Shown piece by piece: positions 26,495 to 36,002 of a DNA stretch of 64,000 nt. The notes beneath the pieces are model-generated. The model made no database searches. It was not told the origin of the DNA and saw only the letters and a list, made by a program, of their open reading frames with translations. How positions within the stretch are numbered: the first letter of the stretch is position 1; each line of letters begins with the position of its first letter. A program made the translations under genes and the position numbers. Origin of the DNA: Rhodocyclaceae bacterium (lineage in GTDB: Bacteria; Pseudomonadota; Gammaproteobacteria; Burkholderiales; Rhodocyclaceae). The DNA is taken from positions 1 through 64,000 of the forward strand of contig JAQTNA010000011.1 of NCBI GenBank assembly GCA_028714035.1, read 5' to 3'.

Positions 26495-27679
26495 TTACAT
26501 GCGCTCGAAAATCACGGCGATGCCCTGGCCGCCGCCGATGCACATGGTCACCAGGGCGTACTTGCCGCCGGTGCGTTGCAGTTCATAGATCGCCTTGGTA
26601 GCGATGAAGGCACCGGAACAGCCCACCGGGTGGCCCAGGGCGATGGCGCCGCCGTTGGGATTGGTCTTGGCGGGATCCAGGCCCAGAACCTTGGATACGG
26701 ACAGTGCCTGGGCGGCGAAGGCTTCGTTGGACTCGATGACATCCATCTGGTCCAGGGACAGGCCGGCCTTCTTCAGGGCGATGCGCGTGGCGGGGATCGG
26801 GCCTTCACCCATGATCTCGTTGGGCACACCGGCCACGGCGTAGGACACGATGCGGGCGATGGGCTTCTGGCCGGCGCTAGCAGCCACGTCGGCGGCGGCC
26901 AGCACGAAGAAGGCAGCGCCGTCGTTGATGCCGGAAGCGTTGCCGGCGGTCACCGTGCCGCCATCCTTCTTGAAGGCCGGCTTCATCTTGGCCAGGGATT
27001 CCATGGTGGTGTTGGCCTTGACGTGCTCGTCGGTATCGAACACCACTTCGCCCTTCCGGGTCTGCTTGACGATGGGGACGATCTGGGACTTGAAGCGGCC
27101 CTCGGCGATGGCGGCAGCCGCACGGCGCTGGGACTCCACGGCGAAGGCGTCCTGCGCCTCACGGGTAATGCCATGCTTCGTGGCCAGATTTTCCGCGGTG
27201 ATGCCCATGTGGCCGACGCCGAAGGGGTCGGTCAGGACGGCCACCATGGAGTCCACCGCCTTGGTGTCACCCATGCGGGCACCGGAGCGCAGCGCCGGCA
27301 GCAGGTAGGCGGCCTTGGACATGACTTCCACGCCACCTCCGATGCCGTAGTCGGCGTCGTTCAGCATGATGTTCTGGGCGGTGGTGACGATGCCCTGCAG
27401 ACCGGAGGCGCACAGACGGCTCACCTGCATGGCCACGGAATCCATCGAAAGGCCGGCCTGGATGGAGGCGACGCGGGAAACGTAGGCGTAGCGGGAATCG
27501 GTGGGCATGGTGGTGCCGACGGTGACGTAGTTGATCGCCTGCGGATCCACCCCGGAGCGGACCACCGCTTCCTTCATCACGATGCCGGCCAGTTCGGTGC
27601 TTTCAAAATCGGCCAGGGCACCACCGAAGGTGCCAATAGCGGAACGAACCGCGCTCAAAACAACGACTTCTCTGCTCAT
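26495..27679 (-). CDS. Acetyl-CoA C-acetyltransferase (thiolase)
   Basis: A 394-residue thiolase condensing two acetyl-CoA to acetoacetyl-CoA, or the reverse. The nucleophilic Cys90 is in SRLCASGLQG, the His in IALGHPVG and the second catalytic Cys in VTMCIGGGQG. Start: ATG with AAGGAG six bases upstream; a longer frame to 27805 would add 42 residues without support. phaB, which uses acetoacetyl-CoA, lies 10 kb away, so a role in PHA synthesis is possible, but the gene could equally serve degradation; I do not assign phaA firmly. It is expressed alone, with its own hairpin terminator. Confidence 0.92.
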   Translation of the reverse strand: MSREVVVLSAVRSAIGTFGGALADFESTELAGIVMKEAVVRSGVDPQAINYVTVGTTMPTDSRYAYVSRVASIQAGLSMDSVAMQVSRLCASGLQGIVTTAQNIMLNDADYGIGGGVEVMSKAAYLLPALRSGARMGDTKAVDSMVAVLTDPFGVGHMGITAENLATKHGITREAQDAFAVESQRRAAAAIAEGRFKSQIVPIVKQTRKGEVVFDTDEHVKANTTMESLAKMKPAFKKDGGTVTAGNASGINDGAAFFVLAAADVAASAGQKPIARIVSYAVAGVPNEIMGEGPIPATRIALKKAGLSLDQMDVIESNEAFAAQALSVSKVLGLDPAKTNPNGGAIALGHPVGCSGAFIATKAIYELQRTGGKYALVTMCIGGGQGIAVIFERM

Positions 27680-27738
27680 TTGAAACTCCTTATTTTGGGG
27701 TTGGGCTGACGCAACTGTCACGCAGCGACTCACGAGAA

Positions 27739-28674
27739 CTAGCCCACCAGACTGGCAAGCCAGAACAAAAGCAACAACAACAGGCACAGCACCAGCGCGC
27801 GCCATACCAGGCCCACCGTGCTCTGCATGTAATCCACATCCGCATCGTCACCGAGGCCCATCTCGGGACGCTCGGTGACTTCCCCGGATTCATAGACGGG
27901 CATGCCCAGGCGCACGCCCAGAGCCCCCGCGCCGCTCGCCAGCAGGATGCCCGAGGATTCGTCCGCCCACAGGGATGCCTGGTTGCGCCAACAGTAGATG
28001 GCGTCCTCGAAGTCACCGACGATGGCGAAGCAGACCGCGGTCACCCGCAGGGGAACCCAGTCCAGAAGCGCGAAGGCACGGGCGGCGAACTGGCCGAACT
28101 GGCCGAATTCGGACTCGGAACGCTTGCCCCACTGTTCGTTGAAGAAACTCGCCATGCGGTACAGGACGGCACCGGCCGGCCCCAGGCCCAGCGCCGAAAG
28201 CGCGACGAACCAGAACACCACGCCGAAGACATTGCGGTGCGAGCAGAGCAGTGCCTCCTCGATGGAAAGGCGCGCCACGTCGGCGGAACCCAGACGATCC
28301 GCGCCCCGTCCCCGCCATTCGCCGATCAGGGCGCGCGCCCTGTCCAGGTCCTCGTTACGCAGGGCAGCCTGGATGTCGGTGAAGTAGTGGCTGCTCTGGC
28401 GAAAACCGGTCGTGAGGTAGAGCACCGCCACGGTAAAGATCAGCGGCAAGACCGGTTGAACCCGATAGAGCAGGAAATTGGCCAGGGCCACCAGAAGACA
28501 GGCCGGGAGCAGCGCCAGGAGCCAGGCGATCATGCCATGGCGCGCCTCACCGTCGTTGAACCGACCCTCCAGGAAACGGGACAGTCGCACCAGCGGCGCG
28601 CGAACCCAGAGTCCCGCATTGAGCGGCCGAAATTGTTCCAGCATGAAGGCGAGGATGAGGGACAGAAAGCTCAT
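27739..28674 (-). CDS. CobD/CbiB-family membrane protein
   Basis: A 311-residue protein with four to five membrane helices and the CobD/CbiB-like pattern (LEQFRPLN, YFTDIQAALRNEDLDRAR, SIEEALLCSHRNVFGV and FVALSALGLGPAGAVLYR). True CobD/CbiB makes adenosylcobinamide phosphate; this betaproteobacterial subgroup is usually found away from cobalamin genes, as here, and its substrate is unknown. Neighbours are thiolase and a CoA Nudix hydrolase, not cobalamin genes. Weak similarity to AmpE-type proteins is an alternative. Confidence 0.75.
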   Translation of the reverse strand: MSFLSLILAFMLEQFRPLNAGLWVRAPLVRLSRFLEGRFNDGEARHGMIAWLLALLPACLLVALANFLLYRVQPVLPLIFTVAVLYLTTGFRQSSHYFTDIQAALRNEDLDRARALIGEWRGRGADRLGSADVARLSIEEALLCSHRNVFGVVFWFVALSALGLGPAGAVLYRMASFFNEQWGKRSESEFGQFGQFAARAFALLDWVPLRVTAVCFAIVGDFEDAIYCWRNQASLWADESSGILLASGAGALGVRLGMPVYESGEVTERPEMGLGDDADVDYMQSTVGLVWRALVLCLLLLLLFWLASLVG

Positions 28675-28808
28675 TCTGGTTGTGGGCGCCGCCAGGGCGC
28701 GCGGTCAGTGGATGCGGTTCCGAAGATACCATACCTCTGAAAAGGGCAAGAATACACTGAAAGCTTTTGTTTATGTGCACTTGCAGCAATATTCTTCGTG
28801 ATAGTTGT

Positions 28809-28962
28809 TGATCTTCATCTGAATATATTTCAAGGCACTTCCGGAAAATTTCGTGCCCTGTGGGTCGGGCTTCAGCCCGACAGTAGCGGCTACCGTGCGC
28901 TTGTCGGGCTGAAGCCCGACCCACAAAACCCCGCAATGATTCCCTGGCGAAAGATCGGCGCC
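28809..28962. repeat. MITE-like element with nested REP pair, copy 1
   Basis: Begins GTTGATCTTCATCTG and ends in CGAAAGATCGGCGCC (inverted, imperfect), with GAATATATTTCAAGGCACTT near the left end and a REP inverted pair (28865-28920) in the middle. The copy at 53069 shares this order almost base for base. It fills most of the gap between the CobD-like and Nudix genes (28675-28984). Confidence 0.75.
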
Positions 28963-28984
28963 GCCTGCCGGAGGCGCTCACCGC

Positions 28985-29581
28985 TTACGGCTTGCCGTTT
29001 TCGAGGCGGCGGGTCAGGTTCACGATGATGCCCGCCGTGGCGCCCCAGATGTGATAGTCCCGCCAGGGCATGGCCCAGTAGGAACGCTGTTGCCCGTGGT
29101 AGAGGACATCGTGCCGCTGGTGGTTGGCGGTATCCACGAGGAAGGAAAGCGGCGGCTCGAACGCCTCCGCCACCTCGAAGGCGTCCAGGCGCAGATCGAA
29201 AGGCGGGCTCACCAGGGCCACCACGGGGAAGATGGCAAAGCCGGTGACCGTATGGTATTCGGGCAGGTGCCCGAGCAGTTCCACCCGGGACGATGGCAGG
29301 CCGATCTCCTCTTCCGCCTCCCGCAGGGCCGTCTGCACCGGCGTCTCCCCCGGCTCGGCGCGACCACCGGGAAAACTGACCTGGCCGGCATGGTCGTGCA
29401 GGTGGGCGGTACGCAAGGTGAGCAGCAGGGTCAGGCCATCGGGCCGGTCCACGACCGGCACCAGCACGGCGGCCGGCGTGAGCCGCGGCGGCAACCCCTC
29501 CTCCGCCGCCACGGGCCTGTCCTCCCCGGCGGCAAAGGCGCGGCGGAAGGCATCGGCCGACATGATCGAGGATAAACGCAT
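28985..29581 (-). CDS. CoA pyrophosphatase (Nudix hydrolase)
   Basis: A 198-residue Nudix protein. The box GGRAEPGETPVQTALREAEE followed by EIGL fits GX5EX7REUXEEXGU, and the preceding LTLRTAHLHDHAGQVSFPGG is the UPF0035 signature of CoA-cleaving Nudix enzymes, which split coenzyme A into phosphopantetheine and 3',5'-ADP. Starts at an ATG at 29581; an internal Met eight codons on is possible. Located next to the CobD-like gene on the same strand. Confidence 0.88.
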   Translation of the reverse strand: MRLSSIMSADAFRRAFAAGEDRPVAAEEGLPPRLTPAAVLVPVVDRPDGLTLLLTLRTAHLHDHAGQVSFPGGRAEPGETPVQTALREAEEEIGLPSSRVELLGHLPEYHTVTGFAIFPVVALVSPPFDLRLDAFEVAEAFEPPLSFLVDTANHQRHDVLYHGQQRSYWAMPWRDYHIWGATAGIIVNLTRRLENGKP

Positions 29582-29596
29582 GTCAGAAAAAGCAAC

Positions 29597-29752
29597 TTGA
29601 ACCGCAGAGGCGCGGAGGCGCAGAGGAAAGGCAAGAGCCCTTTCTCAACCCATAAACTCCCAGGGCATTATTCGGCAGGCCTCCGTAGATCAGGAAACCT
29701 GACGCCCGATTACCATTGGGTTTCTCTGCGCCTCTGCGTCTCTGCGGTGAAT
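29597..29752. repeat. Octamer inverted-repeat element
   Basis: Left arm CGCAGAGG-CGCGGAGG-CGCAGAGG (29603-29626) and right arm CTCTGCGC-CTCTGCGT-CTCTGCGG (29724-29747) are inverted tandem octamers around ~97 bp. The plan is that of the heptamer elements at 20368, 38934 and 52204, with a different unit length. It fills the gap between the Nudix and retropepsin genes. Confidence 0.7.
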
Positions 29753-29761
29753 TCTTCATAT

Positions 29762-30388
29762 TCAATACCGCCTGCGCAGGGTCATGGTGTTGCCGTCCCG
29801 CTTCATTTCCATGCGGTTCAGGAAACTCATGCCCAGGAGCACGAAGGGCATGTCCGTGGCGTGCACCAGGCCATCCACGTTGGTCAGGGTGATGCCGCCC
29901 AGGGTCACCCGGTCCAGCTTCACATGCCAGACGTGGGCCGGGCCGTTGGCCGTCTCGCTGATGCCCGGATCGCCCCCGCGGTAATTCACGCCGGCCCGCA
30001 GGGCATCGCGCGCGGAGAGGGACACCAGGGTCGCCCCCGTATCCACCAGGAAGCGCACCGGAGCGCCGTTGATGCTGCCCGGCACCAGGAACTGGCCGGA
30101 CGCGTCGGCCGTCAGGTTCACCTCCCCACTCCCGGGCGCGGAGGCCGCCGAGTAAATCCGCTCACCCATGGCGAGGCGCTGACGCCGGCCATCCACCTCC
30201 ACGATCGCGGCCCCCTCCTCCACCGCCAGGAGTTTCACCCCCTGCACCGCGGGGCCGCCCACCGTCAGGGTGCGCGGAGGAGCAAGGTCTATCACCAGCA
30301 CGGCCCGGTCCCGGAACAAGCCGACCAGACCCACGTCCGCCGCCAGGACGGGACCGACGCCAGGCGCCAGTAGGCTAAAATGCAGCAT
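29762..30388 (-). CDS. Retropepsin-like aspartic protease
   Basis: A 208-residue protein with one aspartic protease motif, FLVDTGAT (Asp116-Thr117-Gly118), and the later VLLGMSFLNRM, the single-lobed arrangement of retropepsin-type bacterial proteases that act as dimers. The N-terminus (LLAPGVGPVLAADVG) may be a short export signal. Start chosen at MLHFSLL; a longer frame to 30445 would overlap the divergent GATase gene. Substrate unknown. Confidence 0.82.
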   Translation of the reverse strand: MLHFSLLAPGVGPVLAADVGLVGLFRDRAVLVIDLAPPRTLTVGGPAVQGVKLLAVEEGAAIVEVDGRRQRLAMGERIYSAASAPGSGEVNLTADASGQFLVPGSINGAPVRFLVDTGATLVSLSARDALRAGVNYRGGDPGISETANGPAHVWHVKLDRVTLGGITLTNVDGLVHATDMPFVLLGMSFLNRMEMKRDGNTMTLRRRY

Positions 30389-30443
30389 CGTGCTCCCGAG
30401 CCACCTGACCCACTTCAAACCTGCCACCGGATCCTCCCTGACC

Positions 30444-31145
30444 ATGAAACCAGTCGCCGTATTCCGCCACAGCCCCGGCGAAGGGCCGGGCTATTTTGCC
30501 ACATTCCTGGAGGCCCGCTCCGTCCCTTGGCTGCCGATCCGGGTGGATGCGGGCGAAGCGGTCCCCGCCGACCCCTCCGCCTTCTCGGGCCTCGTCTTCA
30601 TGGGCGGCCCCATGAGTGTGAACGACCCCCTGCCCTGGGTGGAAGAGGAATGCGCCCTGATCCGCGCCGCCGTCGCCGCCGACATCCCGGTGCTGGGCCA
30701 CTGCCTGGGCGGCCAGCTCATGGCCAAGGCACTGGGCGGGGAGATCACGAGGAATCCGGTGAAGGAAATCGGCTGGGGGGAGGTGTCGGCGGCCGACAAC
30801 GACATCGCCCGGGAATGGCTGGGAGACCTCCGGGCGTTTCTTTCGTTCCACTGGCATGGCGAGACCTTCTCGATCCCGGAGGGCGCGAGCCTCCTCCTCG
30901 GAAACCGCCATTGCCCGCATCAGGCCTTCGCCCTGGGCAAGCACCTGGCCATGCAGTGCCACGTGGAGATGACCGAGGCCATGATCCGCCTCTGGAACAG
31001 CCAATGGGCAGAAGAAACCAGGGGAAGTTCCGGCCCCGCCATCCAGACCCCCGAGGAGATGTATCAGGATCTCACCCACCGCCTCGCCGGCCTGAACGCC
31101 GTGGCATCGAAGCTCTATACGAGGTGGATCGCGGGCCTGTCCTAG
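30444..31145 (+). CDS. Class I glutamine amidotransferase (GMP synthase-like)
   Basis: A 233-residue stand-alone GATase domain. The nucleophile Cys87 is in VLGHCLGGQ, and a His-x-Glu pair follows in QCHVEMTEAM. Proteins of this kind often hydrolyse gamma-glutamyl compounds or supply ammonia to a partner. No partner synthetase adjoins it, so the substrate is open. ATG at 30444 is favoured; the frame runs further up only through the divergent neighbour. Confidence 0.85.
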   Translation: MKPVAVFRHSPGEGPGYFATFLEARSVPWLPIRVDAGEAVPADPSAFSGLVFMGGPMSVNDPLPWVEEECALIRAAVAADIPVLGHCLGGQLMAKALGGEITRNPVKEIGWGEVSAADNDIAREWLGDLRAFLSFHWHGETFSIPEGASLLLGNRHCPHQAFALGKHLAMQCHVEMTEAMIRLWNSQWAEETRGSSGPAIQTPEEMYQDLTHRLAGLNAVASKLYTRWIAGLS

Positions 31146-31194
31146 TAGTCAGTCATTCTGAATCAAATGGATACCTGATTAGGAAGGTAACTCG

Positions 31195-31390
31195 GCTACA
31201 CCTCCCTCGCCCCCCGACAGGGGGGCGAGGGCCGGGGTGAGGGGCACTCAGTGGCCAATCCCCCCTCACCCTAACCCTCTCCCCCAACCCCCGCCTCCGC
31301 GCCCCACGGCTGGCACTGCACTGCCAGCCGGCTGCGAGGGCGGGGAGCGTCGTGAGTCGGCTTTGCCGACTTTCACGGTAAACGATAGCC
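31195..31390. repeat. GC-rich composite repeat, copy B, plus AGTCGC-type tail
   Basis: 31195-31290 is the reverse complement of copy A at 5945-6052. A second palindromic tail follows at about 31350-31382 (GTGAGTCGGCTTTGCCGAC then TTTCACGG), the motif shared with repeats at 13653, 49345 and 61190. The 328 bp between the GATase and the thioredoxin gene hold no other recognisable feature. Confidence 0.65.
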
Positions 31391-31473
31391 GTTCGACTTG
31401 CCGCAAACGCCACTCCCGGCTTATCCTCCGGCCTGCGAAGCGCCGGCTCTTCCGGCGCCCCTGGAGCGTTTCC

Positions 31474-31857
31474 ATGAGTTTTCAGCTGCATGATCACCAG
31501 CACGAGGAGGCCGTCGGCGAGAAGATCCTGTTCGACACCGACGTTCATCACTTCGAGGCCGACGTCATCGAGGCGTCCAGGGGCCACCTGGTCCTGGTGG
31601 ACCTCTGGGCCGACTGGTGCGGCCCCTGTCGTTTCCTCACGCCGGTGCTGGAGAAGGTCATCCCGACCTACGAGGGCCGCGTGCGCCTGGCCCGGATCGA
31701 GGTGGACGAAGGCGCCAACATGAAGATCGCCGGACGCTACGGTGCCCGCGGCTTCCCCACCGTGCTCCTGTTCAAGAACGGGGAGGAAGTCGCCCGCTTC
31801 CATTCCTCCAAGCCGGAACACTTCGTGCGCGAATTCATCGAGGCGCACCTGGATTGA
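31474..31857 (+). CDS. Thioredoxin-family protein
   Basis: A 127-residue protein with a thioredoxin fold and active site WCGPC (Cys49-Cys52), then FPTVLLFKNGEEV with the cis-proline. The first ~25 residues (LHDHQHEEAVGEK, His and acid rich) precede the fold and are unusual. Cytoplasmic, no signal. GGAG lies eight bases before the ATG. The frame is open further upstream only through repeats. It probably reduces disulfides; not trxA itself by context. Confidence 0.85.
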   Translation: MSFQLHDHQHEEAVGEKILFDTDVHHFEADVIEASRGHLVLVDLWADWCGPCRFLTPVLEKVIPTYEGRVRLARIEVDEGANMKIAGRYGARGFPTVLLFKNGEEVARFHSSKPEHFVREFIEAHLD

Positions 31858-31905
31858 TCCCGGGCGGGGTCACGATCGGCCGTCCCGGACGGATCGCGTT
31901 CGGAC

Positions 31906-33645
31906 CTAGGCCAGCGGCAAGGTAAAGAACACCCGGGTGCCGACTCCCGCCTCCGATTCGAGGCCGATGCGTCCGCCCATGAGGCCCACCAGTTCCTTCG
32001 CCAGGGCCAGGCCCAGGCCGGTGCCGCCATGGCGGCGGGTGATCGAGGAGTCGGCCTGGCGGAATTTCTCGAAGATCAGCGTCTGCATTTCCGGCTCGAT
32101 GCCGCAGCCCGTATCCCGCACCTCGAAGCGCAACGCGCCCGACACCCGCGCCACGGCCAGCACCACCGAGCCGGTCTCGGTGAACTTGATGGCGTTGTGC
32201 AGGAGATTGTTGAGCACCTGTTTGAACCGGGTGCGGTCACAAAGCAGTGTGGGAGGCAGGCCGGTTCCGGCGGCAAGATCGAGGCGCAGGCCCTTCTGTT
32301 CGGCCGCGGGGCGATGCAGGGTCACCAGATCCTCCAGCAAGGGCAGCAGGGCTTCGTCCCGCCTGTCCAGTTCCATGCGCCCCGCCTCGATCTTGGCCAG
32401 GTCCAGGATGGAATTCACCAACTCCAGCAGATGCCGGCCGCTGCCCAGGATGGTGTTCGCGAATTCCCTGTGCGCGGCTTCCGTCGCATCGTCCCGCAGG
32501 AACTCGGCGAAACCGAGAATGCCATTGAGGGGTGTGCGCAGTTCGTGGGACATGCTCGCCAGGAATTCGGATTTCATGCGGTTGGCCGACTCGGCGCGGA
32601 TGCGGCTCTCCCGCAGGTTCTCGGCGATGCGCTGCTGGCGCCTTACCAGGGCGACGAGCACCGCCGAGAACAGCACGATGGCCAGCGTCACCAAACCGGC
32701 GAAGACGAAATAGCCGACCCGCCGTTCGCGGAACTCGGCCAGGGCCTCGTCTTCCGCCACCCCCACCGCCACGTACAGGGGGTAACCGCGCACCTCCCGG
32801 TAGCTGAACAGCCGGGGAACCCCGTCCACGACGCTGGCGTTCCGATAGCTGCCCTGGGCTGCCTTCCGGATTTCCTGGAAAAACTGCCCCTTGGACAGGT
32901 CTTGCCCCACGGTCACGTCCTCGCCCGCACGCCGGGCGCGGACGATGCCATCCCGGCCCACCAGGGACACCGAGCCAAGCTTGCCGAGATTCACGCCGCT
33001 GTAGAAACTGGAGAAATAGAACGGGTCCACCGAGATCACCACCACGCCGCCGAACGAACCGTCCTTCTTGTTGATGCGGCGGGTCATCTGGATGGACCAC
33101 TTGCCGGAGGCCCGGCCCAATACCGGCTTGCTGATGAAGATTTCGTTCGTGTCCCCGTCCTTGTGCGCCAGGAAATGGGGCCTGTCGCCCAGATAGACCT
33201 TCTTGAAGTCGGGCAGGCTGGACAGGATGTAGGTGCCGTGTTCGTCTATCACGCCGATCTGGTTGAAGATGTTGGCGATGATCATGCCTTCGCGCACATA
33301 ATCGGCCACGTTCACCTTGTTGCCGAATTTTTCGTACTGGAACTTCAGGAAGAGCACGGCCTGATCCACACTCTTCAGGGTGCGGATGGTGTGTTCCTCG
33401 AAAGCCCGGGCCAGGTTGGCGTTATCCCGGTAGGCCATCTCGACCGCCAGCCTGCGCTCCAGATCCGCCTTATAGACGACCGCCCCCCACAGGACCGCGA
33501 TGACGAAAGCGGCAAAACCGACGATGGCCCAGGACAGATTGATGTTCTCGAACAGGCTGTCCGACCACCGGCGTGAGGGTTCCGCGGCCGCGGGCGGGCC
33601 CGCAGAACCAGAGGTGAATCCGCCAGACGCATTCTCGGTGCTCAT
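31906..33645 (-). CDS. Sensor histidine kinase with dCache-like periplasmic domain
   Basis: A 579-residue kinase. One membrane helix at about residues 38-60, a ~260-residue periplasmic sensor resembling dCache_1 (YILSSLPDF, then PVLGRASGKWSIQMTRRI), a second helix near 310-333, HisKA with phosphoacceptor His367 (MSHELRTPLNG) and HATPase with N, G1 and G2 boxes ([26 protein letters not shown]). No receiver follows, and no response regulator is adjacent, so its partner is elsewhere. Ligands of dCache sensors are often small organic molecules. Confidence 0.9.
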   Translation of the reverse strand: MSTENASGGFTSGSAGPPAAAEPSRRWSDSLFENINLSWAIVGFAAFVIAVLWGAVVYKADLERRLAVEMAYRDNANLARAFEEHTIRTLKSVDQAVLFLKFQYEKFGNKVNVADYVREGMIIANIFNQIGVIDEHGTYILSSLPDFKKVYLGDRPHFLAHKDGDTNEIFISKPVLGRASGKWSIQMTRRINKKDGSFGGVVVISVDPFYFSSFYSGVNLGKLGSVSLVGRDGIVRARRAGEDVTVGQDLSKGQFFQEIRKAAQGSYRNASVVDGVPRLFSYREVRGYPLYVAVGVAEDEALAEFRERRVGYFVFAGLVTLAIVLFSAVLVALVRRQQRIAENLRESRIRAESANRMKSEFLASMSHELRTPLNGILGFAEFLRDDATEAAHREFANTILGSGRHLLELVNSILDLAKIEAGRMELDRRDEALLPLLEDLVTLHRPAAEQKGLRLDLAAGTGLPPTLLCDRTRFKQVLNNLLHNAIKFTETGSVVLAVARVSGALRFEVRDTGCGIEPEMQTLIFEKFRQADSSITRRHGGTGLGLALAKELVGLMGGRIGLESEAGVGTRVFFTLPLA

Positions 33646-33752
33646 GATCGGCTTCTATCGGATCGTTGCCGGAAATCTTGATACAAAGCGCGAAACCGTT
33701 ACAAAGAGTCACAGCGGTAGCGCTTTCACCGGCTGGCAAGGTAGCATTGCTC

Positions 33753-34439
33753 ATGGCAGACGCTTCCCTTCCTCCGGGCTCGCCCAAACTGATACGTCCG
33801 TTTCTTGTACGGCCGCGGCTCATCATGTGCATCCTGGTGGGTTTGGCCACCGTGTGGTTGCTGCCGCCGTCCCTCGCCCTGCACCCGGTCACCCGCGCCA
33901 TCGTCGGCTGGAACGCCGGGGCCTGCCTCTACCTCGTGCTGGCGGCCCGCATGATGTTCTGGTCCAGCCATGAAAGAATGAAGACCCGGGCGCTGGAACA
34001 CGACGAGGGCCGGCTCATCATCCTGGCCCTGGTGGTCACCGCCGCCATCATGGGCATCGGCGCCATCGTCGCCGAACTCGCCGTGGCGAAGGATCTGCAC
34101 GGCACGCTGCGCTATGCCCACATCACCCTGGCCGCCCTGACCATCCTGTCCTCCTGGGCCTTCACCCAGGTCATGTTCGCGCTGCACTACGCCCATGATT
34201 ACTATGCGGCGGAGGCGCGGGGCAATCCTTGCGGCCTGGACTTCCCCGGCGGCCACGCCCCGGACTACGGGGACTTCCTCTATTTCGCCTGCGTCATCGG
34301 CACCTCCGGCCAGACGGCCGACGTCAGCTTCACCAGCCGCATCATGCGTCGCACGGGCCTGGTCCATTGCGTCCTGGCCTTCTTCTTCAACACGACGCTG
34401 GTGGCCCTGACGATCAACATCGCCTCGGGCCTGTTCTGA
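33753..34439 (+). CDS. DUF1345 membrane protein
   Basis: A 228-residue protein with about five membrane helices and the DUF1345 segments [32 protein letters not shown] and [15 protein letters not shown]. Its function is unknown; the conserved [14 protein letters not shown] resembles a pore-lining segment. ATG at 33753 with AAGGT upstream is preferred over the longer frame to 33666. It precedes the DUF1800 and DUF1501 genes on the same strand by 20 bp. Confidence 0.85.
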   Translation: MADASLPPGSPKLIRPFLVRPRLIMCILVGLATVWLLPPSLALHPVTRAIVGWNAGACLYLVLAARMMFWSSHERMKTRALEHDEGRLIILALVVTAAIMGIGAIVAELAVAKDLHGTLRYAHITLAALTILSSWAFTQVMFALHYAHDYYAAEARGNPCGLDFPGGHAPDYGDFLYFACVIGTSGQTADVSFTSRIMRRTGLVHCVLAFFFNTTLVALTINIASGLF

Positions 34440-34459
34440 ATTCCGCAAGAGGATTGGGC

Positions 34460-35992
34460 ATGGTCTCCGATCACTTCATTCTGTCCCGCCTGGCCTTCGG
34501 CGCCGACGAGGCAAGCAGGCAAGCCCTGTCCCGGGATGGCCTGCGCCACTGGTTGCAGGAGCAACTGAGCCCGGATGACGCCGCCGACCCGGCCTGTCTC
34601 CAGCGCCTGGCGCAGTGGAAATTGCGCATGAAGTACCCCGAGGGCAAGGACTGGCCCGCGACCGACGAGTTGCGGCCGTTCCAGTGGCTGGACGCCCCGA
34701 TCGAGAAGCTCTGGGCGCTTTCCGGGGCGGCCAACCCGGAAAAGTTGAGGCCGCGGCTCGAGGTCACGATGGCGACCCTGATCCGGGCGGTCTACAGCCG
34801 CTGGCAGTTGCGCGAACTCCTGTGCGACTTCTGGCACAATCATTTCAACGTCAATGCCTGGGATCACGCTGTCGGCTTCACCCTGCCCGTCTATGATCGG
34901 GAGGTGGTGCGCCGCCACTGCCTGGGGAATTTCCGGGAAATGCTGGAGGCGGTGGCGAAGAGCCCCGCCATGCTCTGGTACCTCAACAACCGCTCCTCCC
35001 GCACCGGCGCGCCGAACGAAAACTATGCCCGGGAACTGTTCGAGCTGCATACCCTGGGACGGGACGCCTATCTGAACGCGCTCTACAACCGCTGGCGCGA
35101 CGTGCCCGGCGCCCGGGAAGGCAAACCCGCCGGCTACATAGACCAGGACGTGTATGAGGCCGCCCGGGCCTTCACCGGCTGGGGCATGGAGGACGGCGCC
35201 GGCCTGGGCGGCGGGCAGTCCCTGCCGCGCACGGGGAAATTCGCCTACGTCGAGTCCTGGCACGACAACTACCAGAAGCGGGTGCTGGCCACCGAGTTCG
35301 ATCCCTACCAGCCGCCCCTGGCCGACGGCCGGAAGGTCCTGGACCTGGCCGCCTTCCACCCCGGAACGGCCACCCACCTGGCCCGGAAGCTGTGCATCCG
35401 GCTGGTCTCGGATCAGCCCTCGGCAGGCCTGATCGCCTCCACCGCCGGGGTATGGACGGACAGCCGGGACAAGCCGGACCAGATCGGCCGGGTCGTGGCC
35501 CACATCGTCCTGTCCCGGGAGTTCGGCGAGAGCCAGGGCATGAAGGTGAAGCGCCCCCTGGAGCTCCTGGCCAGCTTCGTGCGCGCCGCCGGCATGGACT
35601 TCAACCCGACCGAGCCCCTGATCTACGAGATGGATGCCGCCGGCCAACGCCTGTTCGGCTGGCTCACGCCCACCGGCCATCCCGACGCCGGCGATTACTG
35701 GCTGGGCACGAACGCCCTGCGCCATCGCTGGTCCCTGGTCGCCGGACTGGCCGAGAACTGGTGGGCCACCGGCACCTTCGATCCGCTCGCCACCTTCGGC
35801 GGGGTGAAGCCCACGGCCGGCGCGTTCATCGAGAAATGGCTGCTGCGCCTCCATGGCGTCGCGCCACCCCACGTGGCCGCGGCCCTGCTGAACACGGCGG
35901 GGATCGCAGCCGACCGCCCCCTCCCCAATCCGGCCATGGCCCGGCGCCTCGTCGCCTGGGCCGGCATGGCGCCCGAATTCCAGTTGCGCTGA
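34460..35992 (+). CDS. DUF1800-family protein
   Basis: A 510-residue protein with the DUF1800 signatures: RLAFGADEASRQAL at the start, LRELLCDFWHNHFNV near residue 120, NENYARELFELHTLG near 190, and YEAARAFTGWGM. It has no obvious signal peptide. AAGAGGA lies six bases before the ATG. In many bacteria a DUF1800 gene is followed by DUF1501, as here (10 bp gap), and the pair is presumed to act together at the cell surface; the biochemical role is not known. Confidence 0.88.
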   Translation: MVSDHFILSRLAFGADEASRQALSRDGLRHWLQEQLSPDDAADPACLQRLAQWKLRMKYPEGKDWPATDELRPFQWLDAPIEKLWALSGAANPEKLRPRLEVTMATLIRAVYSRWQLRELLCDFWHNHFNVNAWDHAVGFTLPVYDREVVRRHCLGNFREMLEAVAKSPAMLWYLNNRSSRTGAPNENYARELFELHTLGRDAYLNALYNRWRDVPGAREGKPAGYIDQDVYEAARAFTGWGMEDGAGLGGGQSLPRTGKFAYVESWHDNYQKRVLATEFDPYQPPLADGRKVLDLAAFHPGTATHLARKLCIRLVSDQPSAGLIASTAGVWTDSRDKPDQIGRVVAHIVLSREFGESQGMKVKRPLELLASFVRAAGMDFNPTEPLIYEMDAAGQRLFGWLTPTGHPDAGDYWLGTNALRHRWSLVAGLAENWWATGTFDPLATFGGVKPTAGAFIEKWLLRLHGVAPPHVAAALLNTAGIAADRPLPNPAMARRLVAWAGMAPEFQLR

Positions 35993-36002
35993 GGACTTGC
36001 CC

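Noticed and set aside
31237..31473. Upstream extension of the thioredoxin gene
   Set aside because: Encoded by repeat DNA; the ATG at 31474 has a ribosome-binding site.
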